The notes under the pieces were generated by a model that was not told the origin of the DNA, searched no databases, and saw only the letters and a list, made by a program, of their open reading frames with translations. From Sphingomonas sp. (lineage in GTDB: Bacteria; Pseudomonadota; Alphaproteobacteria; Sphingomonadales; Sphingomonadaceae), in contig QFPK01000008.1 of the NCBI GenBank assembly GCA_003248865.1, positions 1 through 64,000 on the forward strand: 64,000 bases of DNA. The letters run 5' to 3'. Position 1 is the stretch's first letter, and each line of letters starts with the position of its first letter. A program made the position numbers and the translations under genes. Below, piece by piece: positions 19,039 to 28,214 of this stretch.

Positions 19039-19425
19039 CTAAGGCTCCAGCCGCCGCACCGGCTGCACCCGTTCCTCCACCACTTCGCCGTCCAGCACGG
19101 TGCCGGTGCCGCGCACGGCGGGGTCACGTTGCAGTTCCTCGCCCAGCATCTCTGCGCCGGCGGCCGCCTGGCTGCCCATCCAGGCGAACATCAGGATCAG
19201 GGCCATCCCCATCAGCCACACGATGATCACCAGCACCTGCGCCATGCCCCCGGCCAGCGCCAGCCCGTCGGCCAGCCACTGGGTGGTGGCCAGGTCGATC
19301 TCCAGCCAGCGCGTGACATGGGTGACGACGGCGCCGCCCGCCCCGGCGAGGGCATACAGCAGCCAGGCAAATCCCGACCAGAGCAGGGCCAGAAACCCGA
19401 ACAGTCCCCAGACAAGTCCCTTCAT
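19039..19425 (-). CDS. Small inner-membrane protein of unknown function
   Basis: A 128-residue protein with two hydrophobic stretches: about 3-30 (VWGLFGFLALLWSGFAWLLY) and about 58-84 (MAQVLVIIVWLMGMALILMF). A polar tail predicted to be cytosolic follows. It begins 8 bases after the CBS-domain gene and is almost certainly in the same operon, so it may act with that protein. No family is recognised. Confidence 0.6.
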   Translation of the reverse strand: MKGLVWGLFGFLALLWSGFAWLLYALAGAGGAVVTHVTRWLEIDLATTQWLADGLALAGGMAQVLVIIVWLMGMALILMFAWMGSQAAAGAEMLGEELQRDPAVRGTGTVLDGEVVEERVQPVRRLEP

Positions 19426-19433
19426 GATCCCCC

Positions 19434-20732
19434 CTAACGCTCCACCACACGGGATACGATCAGCTTGTCGATCTTGCGCCCGTCCATGTCCACCACTTCG
19501 AAATTCCAGCCGTGGCTGTGCACGGCTTCGCCGGTGGTGGGGATATGCCGCATCTCGGCCAGCACCAGCCCGGCGACGGTCTGGTAATCCCGCTCCTCGT
19601 CCAGCCGGAAGTCCAGCCGCTCGGCCAGTTCGTCGGCGGCGAGGCTGCCGGAAACCAGCCAGCTGCCGTCCTCCCGCTCCACCAGCGCCGGGTCGGTCTC
19701 GTCGTCCATGTCGGATCGGAACTCGCCGGCGATGGCCGCCAGCAGGTCGGCGGGCGTCACCACGCCTTCGAAATGGCCATATTCGTCGATCACGACCGCC
19801 ATCGGCACGTCGGCATCGCGCAGCGCCGTCAGCGCGGCGGTGGCTTCGGCCACGTCGGGCACGATGGGCGCCTTGCGCACCAGCCCGGCCAGATCCAGCG
19901 ACTTGCCGTCCAGCAGCGCGGCCAGCGCATCGCGGGCCTGCACCACGCCGATGATGCGGTCGATGGAGCCGTCGCCCACCAGCAGGCGGCTGTGCGGAGT
20001 CGCGATCAGCCGGGCGCGCACCTCGGCTTCGGGCGCCTTCACGTCCAGCCAGTCCACTTCGGGCCGGGGCGTCATCACCCCGCGCACCGGCCGGTCGGCC
20101 AGCCGCATGATGCCCGAGATCAGCTCACGCTCCTTGCCCTCGATCACCCCGGCCACTTCGGCCTCCTGCACCACATGGCGCAATTCCTCTTCGGTCACGC
20201 CGTTGTCGGCGTCGCGGTTCACCCGCAGCAGGCGGAAGATCAGCCCGGTGGAGGCGTCCAGAAAGGTCACGAACGGGCTGGTCAGCCGGGTCATGAACGC
20301 CATCGCGGGCGCGACGCTGCAGGCGATCCGCTCCGGCGCGCGCAGGGCCAGCTGCTTCGGCACCAGTTCGCCCACGATCAGCGAGAGATAGGTGACGATC
20401 ACGATCACCAGCGCGAAGCCGGCATTGTCGGACCATTTCTCCGGCACGCCCAGCGATTCCAGCCACAGCGCGGCAGGCCCGGCCAGGCTGGCGCCGGAAT
20501 AGGCCCCGTTGGCCACGCCCACCAGCGTGATCCCGATCTGCACGGCAGACAGGAAGCGCCCCGGATTTTCCTGCAGTTTCAAGGCCGTGCGCGCGCCTCG
20601 CACATTGGCCCGCTCCATGACGGACAATCTTGGCTTGCGGGCGGAGACGATTGCCAGCTCGGCGCCGGCAAAGAAGCCATTCAACGCAATCAACGCGAGG
20701 ATGATCGCGACATCGGACCAGGGAAAGTTCAT
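19434..20732 (-). CDS. Hemolysin-family / CNNM-CorC-type membrane protein (DUF21-CBS-CorC_HlyC)
   Basis: A 432-residue protein. An N-terminal DUF21 membrane domain (about 1-190; LNGFFAGAELAIVSARKPRL and VTYLSLIVGELVPKQLALRA) is followed by a CBS pair (about 205-325; 'VRGVMTPRPEVDWL', 'MAVVIDEYGHFEGVVTPADLL') and a C-terminal CorC_HlyC domain ending 'KIDKLIVSRVVER'. Relatives take part in divalent cation (Mg2+/Co2+) homeostasis; the haemolysin name is historical. The ATG at 20732 (MNFPWSDVAIILALIAL) is the natural start. Confidence 0.9.
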   Translation of the reverse strand: MNFPWSDVAIILALIALNGFFAGAELAIVSARKPRLSVMERANVRGARTALKLQENPGRFLSAVQIGITLVGVANGAYSGASLAGPAALWLESLGVPEKWSDNAGFALVIVIVTYLSLIVGELVPKQLALRAPERIACSVAPAMAFMTRLTSPFVTFLDASTGLIFRLLRVNRDADNGVTEEELRHVVQEAEVAGVIEGKERELISGIMRLADRPVRGVMTPRPEVDWLDVKAPEAEVRARLIATPHSRLLVGDGSIDRIIGVVQARDALAALLDGKSLDLAGLVRKAPIVPDVAEATAALTALRDADVPMAVVIDEYGHFEGVVTPADLLAAIAGEFRSDMDDETDPALVEREDGSWLVSGSLAADELAERLDFRLDEERDYQTVAGLVLAEMRHIPTTGEAVHSHGWNFEVVDMDGRKIDKLIVSRVVER

Positions 20733-20946
20733 GATTGCAGCCGTTATGCCGGTTACGGCCGATTTTCTCAAGCATCCCCATTTCTCTGGCATCCGCCGAA
20801 CGGAACACGGGTTGCCGGGTAATAGTTCAGGATAGTCATCGGAACTTTGCCGGTTTATTCAGGTTCAGTTCCGGTCAAGGCATGGGCTGCTTGTCACGGC
20901 ACATGTTTCAACGGGCGCAGAAGCCAGCGCAACAGGAGGAAGCCAC

Positions 20947-21639
20947 ATGGCCGTCTCGGCAAGAAAGCAGAAATCGCATCTGATGATCGGCGGGGCCATG
21001 GCCGCGCTCCTCCTCGTGTCGGGCTGCACCACCGATCCCGTTACCGGCGAGCGGGCGCTGAACCGCGGCGGCAAGGGCGCCATCGTCGGCGGCCTCGGCG
21101 GGGCCCTGCTGGGCGGCCTGATCGGCGGCAACACCGGCGCGCTGATCGGCGCCGGCGTCGGCTCCATCGCGGGCGGCGGTGTCGGTTCCTACATGGACCG
21201 GCAGGAACGCGAACTGCGCCAGGCGACGGCCGGCACCGAGATTCAGGTGGAACGGCAGGGCGACGAGATCAAGCTGACTTTCCCTGACACCATCACCTTC
21301 GATTTCAACTCCTATGTGGTCCGCCCGGAAATGCGCGGCCAGCTTCAAGAGGTGGCGAAGGTGCTGAACGCCTATCCGTCCACCGTGATCGGCGTGTTCG
21401 GCCACACCGACAATGTCGGCTCGGCTGCGGCCAATCAGCGCCTGTCGGAGCAGCGGGCGGAATCGGTGACCGGCGCGCTGGAAAGCTTCGGCGTGGCGCG
21501 CGCCCGCATGCAGCCGCGAGGCTTCGGCTTCACCCAGCCGGTGGCTTCGAACGACACGCCCGAAGGCCGGGCGCAGAACCGCCGGGTGGAAATCCGGATC
21601 ATTCCGGTGAGCCAGGAGCAAATCCAGCAGCATCAGTAG
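20947..21639 (+). CDS. OmpA-family peptidoglycan-binding lipoprotein (YiaD-like)
   Basis: A 230-residue protein with a lipoprotein signal ending LLLVSGC (Cys about 27), a glycine-zipper segment (about 42-83, GGLGGALLGGLIGGNTGAL), and an OmpA C-terminal domain (about 110-222) with TFDFNSYVVRPEM, GVFGHTDNVGS, the NQRLSEQRAESV helix and QNRRVEIRI. This domain binds diaminopimelate in peptidoglycan and tethers the outer membrane. AGGAGGAAG precedes the ATG. A bidirectional terminator separates it from pheT. Confidence 0.93.
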   Translation: MAVSARKQKSHLMIGGAMAALLLVSGCTTDPVTGERALNRGGKGAIVGGLGGALLGGLIGGNTGALIGAGVGSIAGGGVGSYMDRQERELRQATAGTEIQVERQGDEIKLTFPDTITFDFNSYVVRPEMRGQLQEVAKVLNAYPSTVIGVFGHTDNVGSAAANQRLSEQRAESVTGALESFGVARARMQPRGFGFTQPVASNDTPEGRAQNRRVEIRIIPVSQEQIQQHQ

Positions 21640-21706
21640 GCTGAAGGCGGCTGCGATTAGCGCGAAAGCGCTAACTCGCAGACTCGCCGCAAGCCCGGCC
21701 GGCACG

Positions 21707-21738
21707 AAAAAGGGCGGGGTCTCTCCCCCGCCCTTTTT
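21707..21738. terminator. Bidirectional Rho-independent terminator between the OmpA gene and pheT
   Basis: AAAAAGGGCGGGG (21707-21719) pairs with CCCCGCCCTTTTT (21726-21738), giving a U-tract on either strand. A second small hairpin, GTCCGGC (21752-21758) and GCCGGAC (21762-21768) with loop TTC, follows. Confidence 0.85.
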
Positions 21739-21834
21739 ACGTGTCCGACGAGTCCGGCTTCGCCGGACCCCTCACCTTCTTCTCTTTACTTCCTTCAAAC
21801 CCAGCCGGACTCGGCGGCTTTGCCGCCGGCCGGC

Positions 21835-24207
21835 CTACCCCCGCAGCACAGCCCCAGCCTTGGCGGCAGCCGCCACCACAGCCTTGCTGACGCCCTCGAT
21901 CTCGGCATCGGTCAGCGTCTTCTCCACCGGCTGCAACGTCACCGCCACAGCCAGGCTCACCTGCCCCTCCGGCACGCCCGCGCCCACAAAGCGGTCGAAC
22001 AACCGCACATCCACGATCAGCGCCTTGTCCGCGCCCTTCACCGCACGCACCAGCGCATCGGCCTGCGCCGTCTCCGGCAACAGGAACGCGAAGTCCCGCT
22101 TCACCGGCTGCAACGCCGGCGGGCTGAAGGCCGGCCGCGCCCGCTTCGCGCGCCGCTCAGGCACGGCATCCAGATAAATCTCCGCCGCCGCCGCACCGGG
22201 CAGATCGCCCAGCACATCAGGGTGAAGCTCACCGAACTCCGCCAGCACCGCCTTGCCAAGCACCAGCTTGGCCGAGCGCCCGGGGTGATAATGCCCGCTC
22301 GCCGGCTGCACCGTCTGCAACCGCTCCACCGGCGCCCCGGCAGCGGTCAGCACCGCCACAACCTCGGCCTTCACATCGAAGGCATCGAAGCTCACCGCCT
22401 TGCCCGTCTGCCAGCCCTTGGGGCGCGCTTCGCCCGCCAGCAGCACTGCCAGCGTCGGCCGTTCGCCGTCCGCCAGATAGCGGCGGCCATATTGGAAGAA
22501 GCGCACGCCATCCGCGCCGCGCGCCAGATTGCGCTCGGCAGCCGCAACCAGCCCCGGCAACAGCGATACCCGCATCACCGCCAGCTCGGCGGACAGCGGA
22601 TTGTCCAGCTTCCAGTGGAAACCGCCGAACTTCGCGGCCTCGCCCTCGGCGATGAAGCTCCAGGTGATGGCCTCGTCCAGCCCGCGCGCGGCCATAAGCC
22701 GCTTCACACGCCGTTCCAGCTTCTGCCCCGGCGTGGCGGTGGGCAGGGCCACCCCTTCCACGCGCGGCAGCGGCACCGACTGCACCTTGTCCAGCCCGTG
22801 CAGCCGCACGACTTCCTCGACCAGATCGGCCGCGCCATCCACATCGCGCCGCCAGCTCGGCACCGCCACGGCCCAGGGCACCTCGCCCGAAACACCGAAG
22901 CCCAGCCGCTCCAGAATCGCCTTCTGCTCGGCGGCAGGCACATCCAGCCCGCCCAGCGCCAGCGTCAGCGCCGGATCGAAGGCCACCGTCTTTGCGACGA
23001 CCGGCGCTTCGCCCGCCCTGGCAATCGCGGAAACCGCGCCGCCGCACAGCTCCAGCACCATCGCCGCCGCCAGATCCAGCCCCGGCTCCACGAACGCAGG
23101 GTCCACCCCGCGCTCGAACCGCGCCCGCGCGTCAGACGTCAGCCCCAGCGCGCGCCCCGTTTCCCCGATCCGCGCCGGATCGAAATATGCCGCCTCGATC
23201 AGCACGTCGGTCGTACCTTCCGACACACCAGATTCCATGCCGCCCATGATCCCGCCGATGTCATGCACATGCCCGCCTTCCGGGGCATCGTCCGCGATCA
23301 CCGTCATGCTGTCGGCCAGCGTGTAGGTCTTGCCGTTCAGCGCCACCAGCTCCTCGCCGGACCGCGCCCGACGCGCCACCAGCCCGCCCTGCAGCTTCGC
23401 CACATCATAGACATGCAGCGGACGGCCATGGCCGATGGCGAAATAGTTGGTCACGTCCACCAGCGCCGAAATCGGCCGCAGCCCGGCCTTGGTCAGCAGA
23501 TCCTGCAACCATTGCGGCGAAGGCCCGTTCGCCACGCCGGAAACAGAGCGCGCATAGAAAGCCGGGCAGCCTTCCACATCGTCGGTCCGCACCGACACCA
23601 GCGCCGGGCCGCTCTCCGCCAGCACCGGCGCTGCCGGCGCCTTCAGCACGCCCAGCCCGGCCGCCGCCAGATCGCGCGCAATGCCATAGACGCCCATGCA
23701 ATCCTGTCGGTTCGGCGTGATCGCCACATCGAACACCGGATCGTCCAGCCCGGCCCAGGCCGCGAAGCCCTGCCCCACCGGCGCATCGCCCGGCAACTCG
23801 ATGATGCCATCATGGTCGTCGCCCAGCTGCAACTCGCGGGTCGAGCACATCATGCCGTTGGATTCGACGCCGCGGATCGCGGCCACCTTCAGCACCACGT
23901 CCAGCCCGGGCACATGCGCGCCGGGGGGGCCGAACACCCCCACGAGGCCCGCGCGCGCGTTGGGCGCACCGCACACCACCTGCAGGCCGTCGCCCGATCC
24001 GGTGTCGACGCTCAGCACCTGCAACTTGTCGGCCTGCGGATGGCGCTCGGCGCTCAGCACCTTCGCGATCACGAAGGGCTTCAGCGCATCGGCCGGGTTG
24101 GAGACATCCTCCACCTCCAGCCCTGCCCTCGTCATCGCGGCCGCCAGTTCATCGGCCGTGGCGGTCGTGTCGAGGTAGCGCTTCAGCCAGCTCAGGGGGA
24201 ACTTCAT
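21835..24207 (-). CDS. pheT: Phenylalanyl-tRNA synthetase beta subunit
   Basis: A 790-residue protein. It starts at the ATG at 24207 (MKFPLSWLKRYLD), the family-typical beginning. A tRNA-binding OB domain (about 40-150; VIAKVLSAERHPQADKLQVL), B3/B4 editing domain, B5 DNA-binding-like domain and the C-terminal ferredoxin-anticodon-binding domain ending in the 'LTDAEIEGVSKAVVAAAAKA' region are recognisable. With PheS it forms an alpha2beta2 enzyme that charges tRNA-Phe. Its start overlaps the pheS stop by 4 bases. Confidence 0.96.
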   Translation of the reverse strand: MKFPLSWLKRYLDTTATADELAAAMTRAGLEVEDVSNPADALKPFVIAKVLSAERHPQADKLQVLSVDTGSGDGLQVVCGAPNARAGLVGVFGPPGAHVPGLDVVLKVAAIRGVESNGMMCSTRELQLGDDHDGIIELPGDAPVGQGFAAWAGLDDPVFDVAITPNRQDCMGVYGIARDLAAAGLGVLKAPAAPVLAESGPALVSVRTDDVEGCPAFYARSVSGVANGPSPQWLQDLLTKAGLRPISALVDVTNYFAIGHGRPLHVYDVAKLQGGLVARRARSGEELVALNGKTYTLADSMTVIADDAPEGGHVHDIGGIMGGMESGVSEGTTDVLIEAAYFDPARIGETGRALGLTSDARARFERGVDPAFVEPGLDLAAAMVLELCGGAVSAIARAGEAPVVAKTVAFDPALTLALGGLDVPAAEQKAILERLGFGVSGEVPWAVAVPSWRRDVDGAADLVEEVVRLHGLDKVQSVPLPRVEGVALPTATPGQKLERRVKRLMAARGLDEAITWSFIAEGEAAKFGGFHWKLDNPLSAELAVMRVSLLPGLVAAAERNLARGADGVRFFQYGRRYLADGERPTLAVLLAGEARPKGWQTGKAVSFDAFDVKAEVVAVLTAAGAPVERLQTVQPASGHYHPGRSAKLVLGKAVLAEFGELHPDVLGDLPGAAAAEIYLDAVPERRAKRARPAFSPPALQPVKRDFAFLLPETAQADALVRAVKGADKALIVDVRLFDRFVGAGVPEGQVSLAVAVTLQPVEKTLTDAEIEGVSKAVVAAAAKAGAVLRG

Positions 24208-25277
24208 GCGCCCACTCCTGCCGAAAGGGTGGGCACGTCCAGAGACGCGAAGCCGAAATGCTTCAGCCACCTGAGGTCGGCGTCGAAGAAGGCGCGCAAG
24301 TCCGTCATCCCATATTTCAGCATTGCGAGGCGATCGATGCCGCAGCCGAAGGCAAAGCCCTGCCACTCATTCGGGTCCAGCCCGCAATTGGCGATCACAC
24401 GCGGATGCACCATCCCGGACCCCAGAATCTCCAGCCAGCTGGAGGTGCCGCCCACCTTCAGCGTGCCGCCTTCCCAGGAACAGCCCACATCCACCTCCAC
24501 GCTGGGCTCGGTGAAGGGGAAGAAGCTGGGCCGCAGCCGCAGCGTCACGTCATCCACTTCGAAGAAGGCCTTCACGAAGGTCTCCAGCGTCCATTTCAGA
24601 TGGCCCATATGGATGCCCCGATCGATCACCAGCCCCTCCACCTGATGGAACATCGGCGTGTGGGTGGCATCCGAGTCAGAGCGATAGACCCGCCCCGGCG
24701 CGATGATGCGGATGGGCGGCTTCTGCTCCAGCATCGTGCGGATCTGCACCGGCGAGGTGTGCGTGCGCAGCACCATCCGCTCCCCGCCCTCGGCAGGCGT
24801 GGCATAGAAGGTGTCGTGCATCGCCCGCGCCGGATGCTCCGGCGGAATGTTGAGCGCCGTGAAATTGTGCCAGTCGGTCTCGATCTCCGGCCCTTCGGCC
24901 ACCGCGAATCCAAGGTCCGCGAAAATCTCCGACAGCTCGTCCATCACCTGGCTGATGGGGTGCACGCTGCCGGTCAGCACCGGGGCGGCGGGCAGCGACA
25001 TGTCGATCCGCTCGGCCGCCAGCCGCGCCGTCAGCTCGGCGCGGGCGAGACCAGCCTTCTTCGCCTCCAGCGCAGCCGAAACCGCCTCGCGCAGTGCCTG
25101 ATAGGTGGGCGCAACTGCCAGCCGCTCCTCCGGCGGCAAGCCGCCCAGGCTCTTCATCAGCTGGGTGATCTGCCCGGCCTTGCCAAGGGCGGCCAGACGC
25201 ACGGCTTCCAGCGCATCCAGCGTGTCGGCAGCCTCGATCCGGGCGAGAAGTTCGCTTTGCAGCGCATCGGTGCTCAA
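24204..25277 (-). CDS. pheS: Phenylalanyl-tRNA synthetase alpha subunit
   Basis: A 357-residue class II synthetase catalytic subunit. The N-terminal coiled coil (about 1-100), HPISQVMDELSEIFADLGF, the motif 2 loop FHQVEGLVIDRGIHMGHLK and motif 3 GCGIDRLAMLKYGM are present. ATP-dependent phenylalanylation takes place here. It overlaps pheT (ATGA) and lies downstream of rplT, from which it is separated by a hairpin terminator, so expression may depend on read-through or attenuation. Confidence 0.96.
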   Translation of the reverse strand: MSTDALQSELLARIEAADTLDALEAVRLAALGKAGQITQLMKSLGGLPPEERLAVAPTYQALREAVSAALEAKKAGLARAELTARLAAERIDMSLPAAPVLTGSVHPISQVMDELSEIFADLGFAVAEGPEIETDWHNFTALNIPPEHPARAMHDTFYATPAEGGERMVLRTHTSPVQIRTMLEQKPPIRIIAPGRVYRSDSDATHTPMFHQVEGLVIDRGIHMGHLKWTLETFVKAFFEVDDVTLRLRPSFFPFTEPSVEVDVGCSWEGGTLKVGGTSSWLEILGSGMVHPRVIANCGLDPNEWQGFAFGCGIDRLAMLKYGMTDLRAFFDADLRWLKHFGFASLDVPTLSAGVGA

Positions 25278-25333
25278 CGGTCGTTCCTATGCTCTTCGAA
25301 TTCGGCGGCGGGTTAGCCGCTGGGGCGACAAAA

Positions 25334-25372
25334 CGAAAGGGGCGCGGGAAGGCCAAAGCCTTCCCGCGCCCC
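25334..25372 (-). terminator. Terminator or attenuator between rplT and pheS
   Basis: A perfect 15-bp stem, GGGGCGCGGGAAGGC (25339-25353) and its complement (25358-25372) with loop CAAA. On the minus strand it is followed by TTTCGTTTT. It lies between rplT and pheST, where attenuators are known in other bacteria; no Phe-rich leader peptide was recognised. Confidence 0.75.
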
Positions 25373-25399
25373 TCAATGCGTTATCGCAAGGTCGCGAGA

Positions 25400-25759
25400 T
25401 CAGGCCGTGGCGCCCGCCATCACCTGGTCAAACACGGCCTTGAACGCCGCCGGCTCGTTCATGGCGAGGTCAGCCAGAACCTTGCGGTCCAGCTCCAGGC
25501 CAGAGTTCGACAGCGCGTGCATGAACGCCGAATAGGTCACGCCTTGCTCGCGGGTCGCGGCATTGATGCGCTGGATCCACAGGGCGCGGAAGCTCCGCTT
25601 CTTAACCTTGCGGTCGCGATAGGCGTATTGGCCGGCCTTCTCGACGGCCTGCCGCGCGATGCGGATGGTGTTCTTGCGGCGGCCATAATAGCCCTTCGCC
25701 TGATCAAGAACGCGCTTGTGACGCGCACGGGCGGTAACGCCCCTCTTCACACGTGCCAT
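25400..25759 (-). CDS. rplT: 50S ribosomal protein L20
   Basis: A 119-residue basic protein beginning MARVKRGVTARARHKRVLDQ, with GYYGRRKNTIRIA, RDRKVKKRSFRALWIQRINA and GLELDRKVLADLA, all diagnostic of bL20. It binds 23S rRNA early in 50S assembly. It lies 13 bases after rpmI. Confidence 0.98.
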   Translation of the reverse strand: MARVKRGVTARARHKRVLDQAKGYYGRRKNTIRIARQAVEKAGQYAYRDRKVKKRSFRALWIQRINAATREQGVTYSAFMHALSNSGLELDRKVLADLAMNEPAAFKAVFDQVMAGATA

Positions 25760-25772
25760 AGCTTAGCGCTCC

Positions 25773-25976
25773 TTACTTCAGGCCATAGGGGGCCCAGGCC
25801 ACCACCCGAGCCGTATCGGCTTCGGACAGCACGCTGGTGCCACGGTTCTGGCGAATATATTTGCCGTTGTGGCTGATCAGGCGGTGGCGCTTGCCGGCCA
25901 CACCATGCTTGATCTTGCCGGTCGCGGTGAACTTGAAGCGCTTCTTCACACCGCTCTTGGTCTTCAGCTTGGGCAT
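25773..25976 (-). CDS. rpmI: 50S ribosomal protein L35
   Basis: A 67-residue basic protein, MPKLKTKSGVKKRFKFTATG then RHRLISHNGKYIRQ, diagnostic of bL35. The ATG at 25976 has AAAGGAG upstream. infC is not immediately upstream, unlike in many bacteria. Confidence 0.98.
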   Translation of the reverse strand: MPKLKTKSGVKKRFKFTATGKIKHGVAGKRHRLISHNGKYIRQNRGTSVLSEADTARVVAWAPYGLK

Positions 25977-26329
25977 TTCGGCTCCTTTCGTTCCTCTTGC
26001 GAGGATTGGGGCGAGTTCAAGACCAGCCACGGCAGCCCATGTTCGCCGGGCAGGTCGGCATTAGATCTCGCGATTGAAGCGGGGGGCGTTATAGATATTC
26101 GCGCGCTTTGGCAAGCGCGTCCCTCAGACGCCGGGCGCTCCGCTTGGCTTCCTCCGCTTCGCTCCGGGCGGCCGGGGGCGGATCAGGCCAGGCCTTCAGG
26201 CAGTCAGCCCCGGTGGCGAAGCCACCGCAAGCGCGACCGCGCGCCCGAGCCAATGCGAGGAAGCAAGCCGCCCGGACGGGCGGCGCCCGCAGGGGCCAAA
26301 CAAAGACTCAGCATCCCCGAAGCCCGGCC
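25977..26329 (-). promoter_or_regulatory. Gene-free leader of rpmI with possible promoter (26088-26115)
   Basis: This 353-base stretch holds no gene. On the minus strand, CTTGCC (complement of 26110-26115) and TATAAC (complement of 26088-26093) are 16 bases apart, a fair match to an alphaproteobacterial housekeeping promoter. It would give a leader of about 105 bases before rpmI. The rest (26120-26329) shows nothing recognisable. Confidence 0.4.
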
Positions 26330-26707
26330 TCAGGCTTTCTCCAACGTGCATTGAAGGGGATGCTGATGCTGCTTGGCGAAGTCCATCACCTGCGAAACCT
26401 TGGTCTCGGCCACTTCATAGGTGAAGATGCCGCACACCCCCACGCCGCGCTGATGCACATGCAGCATCACCCGCGTCGCATCCTCGATGCTCATCTTGAA
26501 GAAGCGCTGAAGCACATGCACCACGAATTCCATGGGCGTGTAATCGTCATTCAGCATCAACACCTTGTACAAGGACGGCTTCTGCGTTTCCGTGCGCGTC
26601 CGGGTGACGACACCGGTTCCGGTCCCCGGCCCGTCGTCGCCAGCACCGCCCTCATCGGCACAAAAAGGGCCGTCGCCCGTAAAGCTGTCGCTGCTGAACC
26701 TGCTCAT
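26330..26707 (-). CDS. clpS: ATP-dependent Clp protease adaptor ClpS
   Basis: A 125-residue protein. After an acidic, Gly-rich N-terminal tail (about 1-45) comes the ClpS core: PSLYKVLMLNDDYTPMEFVV, then HVLQRFFKMSIEDATRVMLH, VHQRGVGVCGIFTYEVAETK. The N-end-rule binding Asn-Asp-Asp is present. It delivers N-degron substrates to ClpAP. The ATG at 26707 starts MSRFSSDSF; the same frame is open upstream through a 22-base tandem duplication, but that stretch is repetitive and unlike ClpS. No clpA is in the window. Confidence 0.93.
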   Translation of the reverse strand: MSRFSSDSFTGDGPFCADEGGAGDDGPGTGTGVVTRTRTETQKPSLYKVLMLNDDYTPMEFVVHVLQRFFKMSIEDATRVMLHVHQRGVGVCGIFTYEVAETKVSQVMDFAKQHQHPLQCTLEKA

Positions 26708-26757
26708 GCCCAGATCGAATGTCCTGCCCAGATAGTATGACGGCGAACGCTGCCGAT

Positions 26758-26806
26758 TCTTGCTCCGCACCGGCCCGGCACTGATCTTGCTCCGCACCGG
26801 CCCGGC
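26758..26806. repeat. 22-base tandem duplication upstream of clpS
   Basis: Two identical 22-base copies beginning TCTTGCTCCGCACC lie at 26758-26779 and 26785-26806, with 27-base period. They fall in the 343-base stretch 26708-27050 between divergent clpS and the efflux genes. Apart from these, only the RND adaptor's AGGAG site (about 27037) is evident there. Confidence 0.7.
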
Positions 26807-27050
26807 GCAAGGCTTCACGGCACCGCTGCCGCAGCCTATATGGGGTCAGAAATAATGGATGCGACCCCGTCGGTCAAAGGTCGAGGTTTCATTCGCCACT
26901 CTGCCGCATATTTTCCGGGATGCGGCGCATGGCAACGGAATTCTTTTCGGTCGCTCCATAATTTATTGCAACGCGTTCATCCTGCATCCATCTGCAACCG
27001 CGATTGAGCATTCCACCGCATACCGCCCCAGTTCCCAGGAGCCTCGCGCC

Positions 27051-28214
27051 TTGATCCGCAATGCCCCGCTTACGCTGCTGTCCGTTGCGGCCTTTCTGCT
27101 GTCAGGCTGCTCGCTCGTCGATTCCATCACCGGGAAAGACAATGCGAAAGGCGAAAAAGCAGGCGCCCCTACGGGGCCGGGCCCCGGTGGCCCTCCGTCC
27201 GTCATTGTCGAATCCGTAGCCGTCACGCCGATTGTCGACTCGATCGAGGCGGTCGGCACTGCGCTCGCCAACGAACAGGCCGACCTCAACTCCACCGTGA
27301 CCGAGCGGATCGAACGGATCAACTATGCCGACGGCCAGTTCGTGCCCCGTGGCGCGGTCATTGCCGAGCTGGTCCGCTCCCAGCAGGGCGCCAACCTCAA
27401 CGAAAGCCAGGCCCGCCAACGCGAGGCGGAACTGCAGCTGGCCCGGCTGAAGCAGCTGCAGGGCCAGGGCTTTGCCACCAAGGCCCGCATCGACGAGCAG
27501 CAGGCGGCTGTGGACATCGCCCGCGCGCAGTCGCAGAACGCCACCTCGCAGATATCCGACAGGGTGATCCGCGCGCCGTTCCCTGGCTATCTGTCGCTGC
27601 GCCGCATTTCGGCCGGCACTGTTGTCAGCGCCGGCACCACGGTTGCCACCATCGTGGATCACAGCCGCATCAAGCTTGATTTCACCGTGCCGGAAACCTT
27701 CCTGCCGGCGCTGAAGCCTGGGCTGGAAATCTCCGCCCGCGCGGCCGCCTTCCCGGGCGAGGAATTCCATGGCCGCATCGCGTCCATCGACCCTGTCGTC
27801 GATCCCGTCACCCGCGCCGCCACGGCGCGCGCCATCCTGCCCAACCCGGATCTCCGGCTGCGCCCCGGCATGCTGATGACGGTGGATATCAAATCCGCTC
27901 CCCGCAACGCGCTGACAGTGCCCGAACTGGGAATCATCGGCGAAGGCAGCACCGTCTATGTCTGGCAGGTCGATGAAAAGAACAATGCCGCCCGCGTCCA
28001 GGTGAAGGCCGGCACCCGCCGCGACGGCCGTGTGGAGATTCTCTCGGGCCTCAGCGAGGGCGACCGAATCGTATCGGAAGGCACGGTGAAGCTGCGCGGC
28101 CCCGGGCCGATCTCCCCGGTCGAGCGCAGCGCGGACGCTCGGCCGGCGCAACAACCTGCCGCCGGGCAATCCGGGCCCGCTCAATCCGCACCTGCGAAGG
28201 CAACACCGGCATGA
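27051..28214 (+). CDS. RND efflux periplasmic adaptor (membrane fusion protein)
   Basis: A 387-residue lipoprotein. Using the TTG at 27051 (AGGAG 9 bases upstream) gives a short lipoprotein signal ending FLLSGC (Cys about 20). The frame is open further upstream, but an N-terminal extension would bury the signal. Barrel-sandwich hybrid, short alpha-hairpin ('LNESQARQREAELQLARLKQ') and beta-barrel segments (VIRAPFPGYLSLRRISAGTVV, VPETFLPALKPGLEI, RPGMLMTVDI) are recognisable. It bridges the inner-membrane pump encoded next to an outer-membrane channel not present here. The stop overlaps the pump start (ATGA). Confidence 0.9.
   Translation: MIRNAPLTLLSVAAFLLSGCSLVDSITGKDNAKGEKAGAPTGPGPGGPPSVIVESVAVTPIVDSIEAVGTALANEQADLNSTVTERIERINYADGQFVPRGAVIAELVRSQQGANLNESQARQREAELQLARLKQLQGQGFATKARIDEQQAAVDIARAQSQNATSQISDRVIRAPFPGYLSLRRISAGTVVSAGTTVATIVDHSRIKLDFTVPETFLPALKPGLEISARAAAFPGEEFHGRIASIDPVVDPVTRAATARAILPNPDLRLRPGMLMTVDIKSAPRNALTVPELGIIGEGSTVYVWQVDEKNNAARVQVKAGTRRDGRVEILSGLSEGDRIVSEGTVKLRGPGPISPVERSADARPAQQPAAGQSGPAQSAPAKATPA

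Noticed and set aside
21820..24645. Long plus-strand open frame opposite pheT
   Set aside because: Shadow of pheT/pheS; low-complexity Arg/His-rich translation.
25977..26329. infC or a ribosomal-protein leader gene upstream of rpmI
   Set aside because: No frame in this stretch resembles IF3 on either strand.
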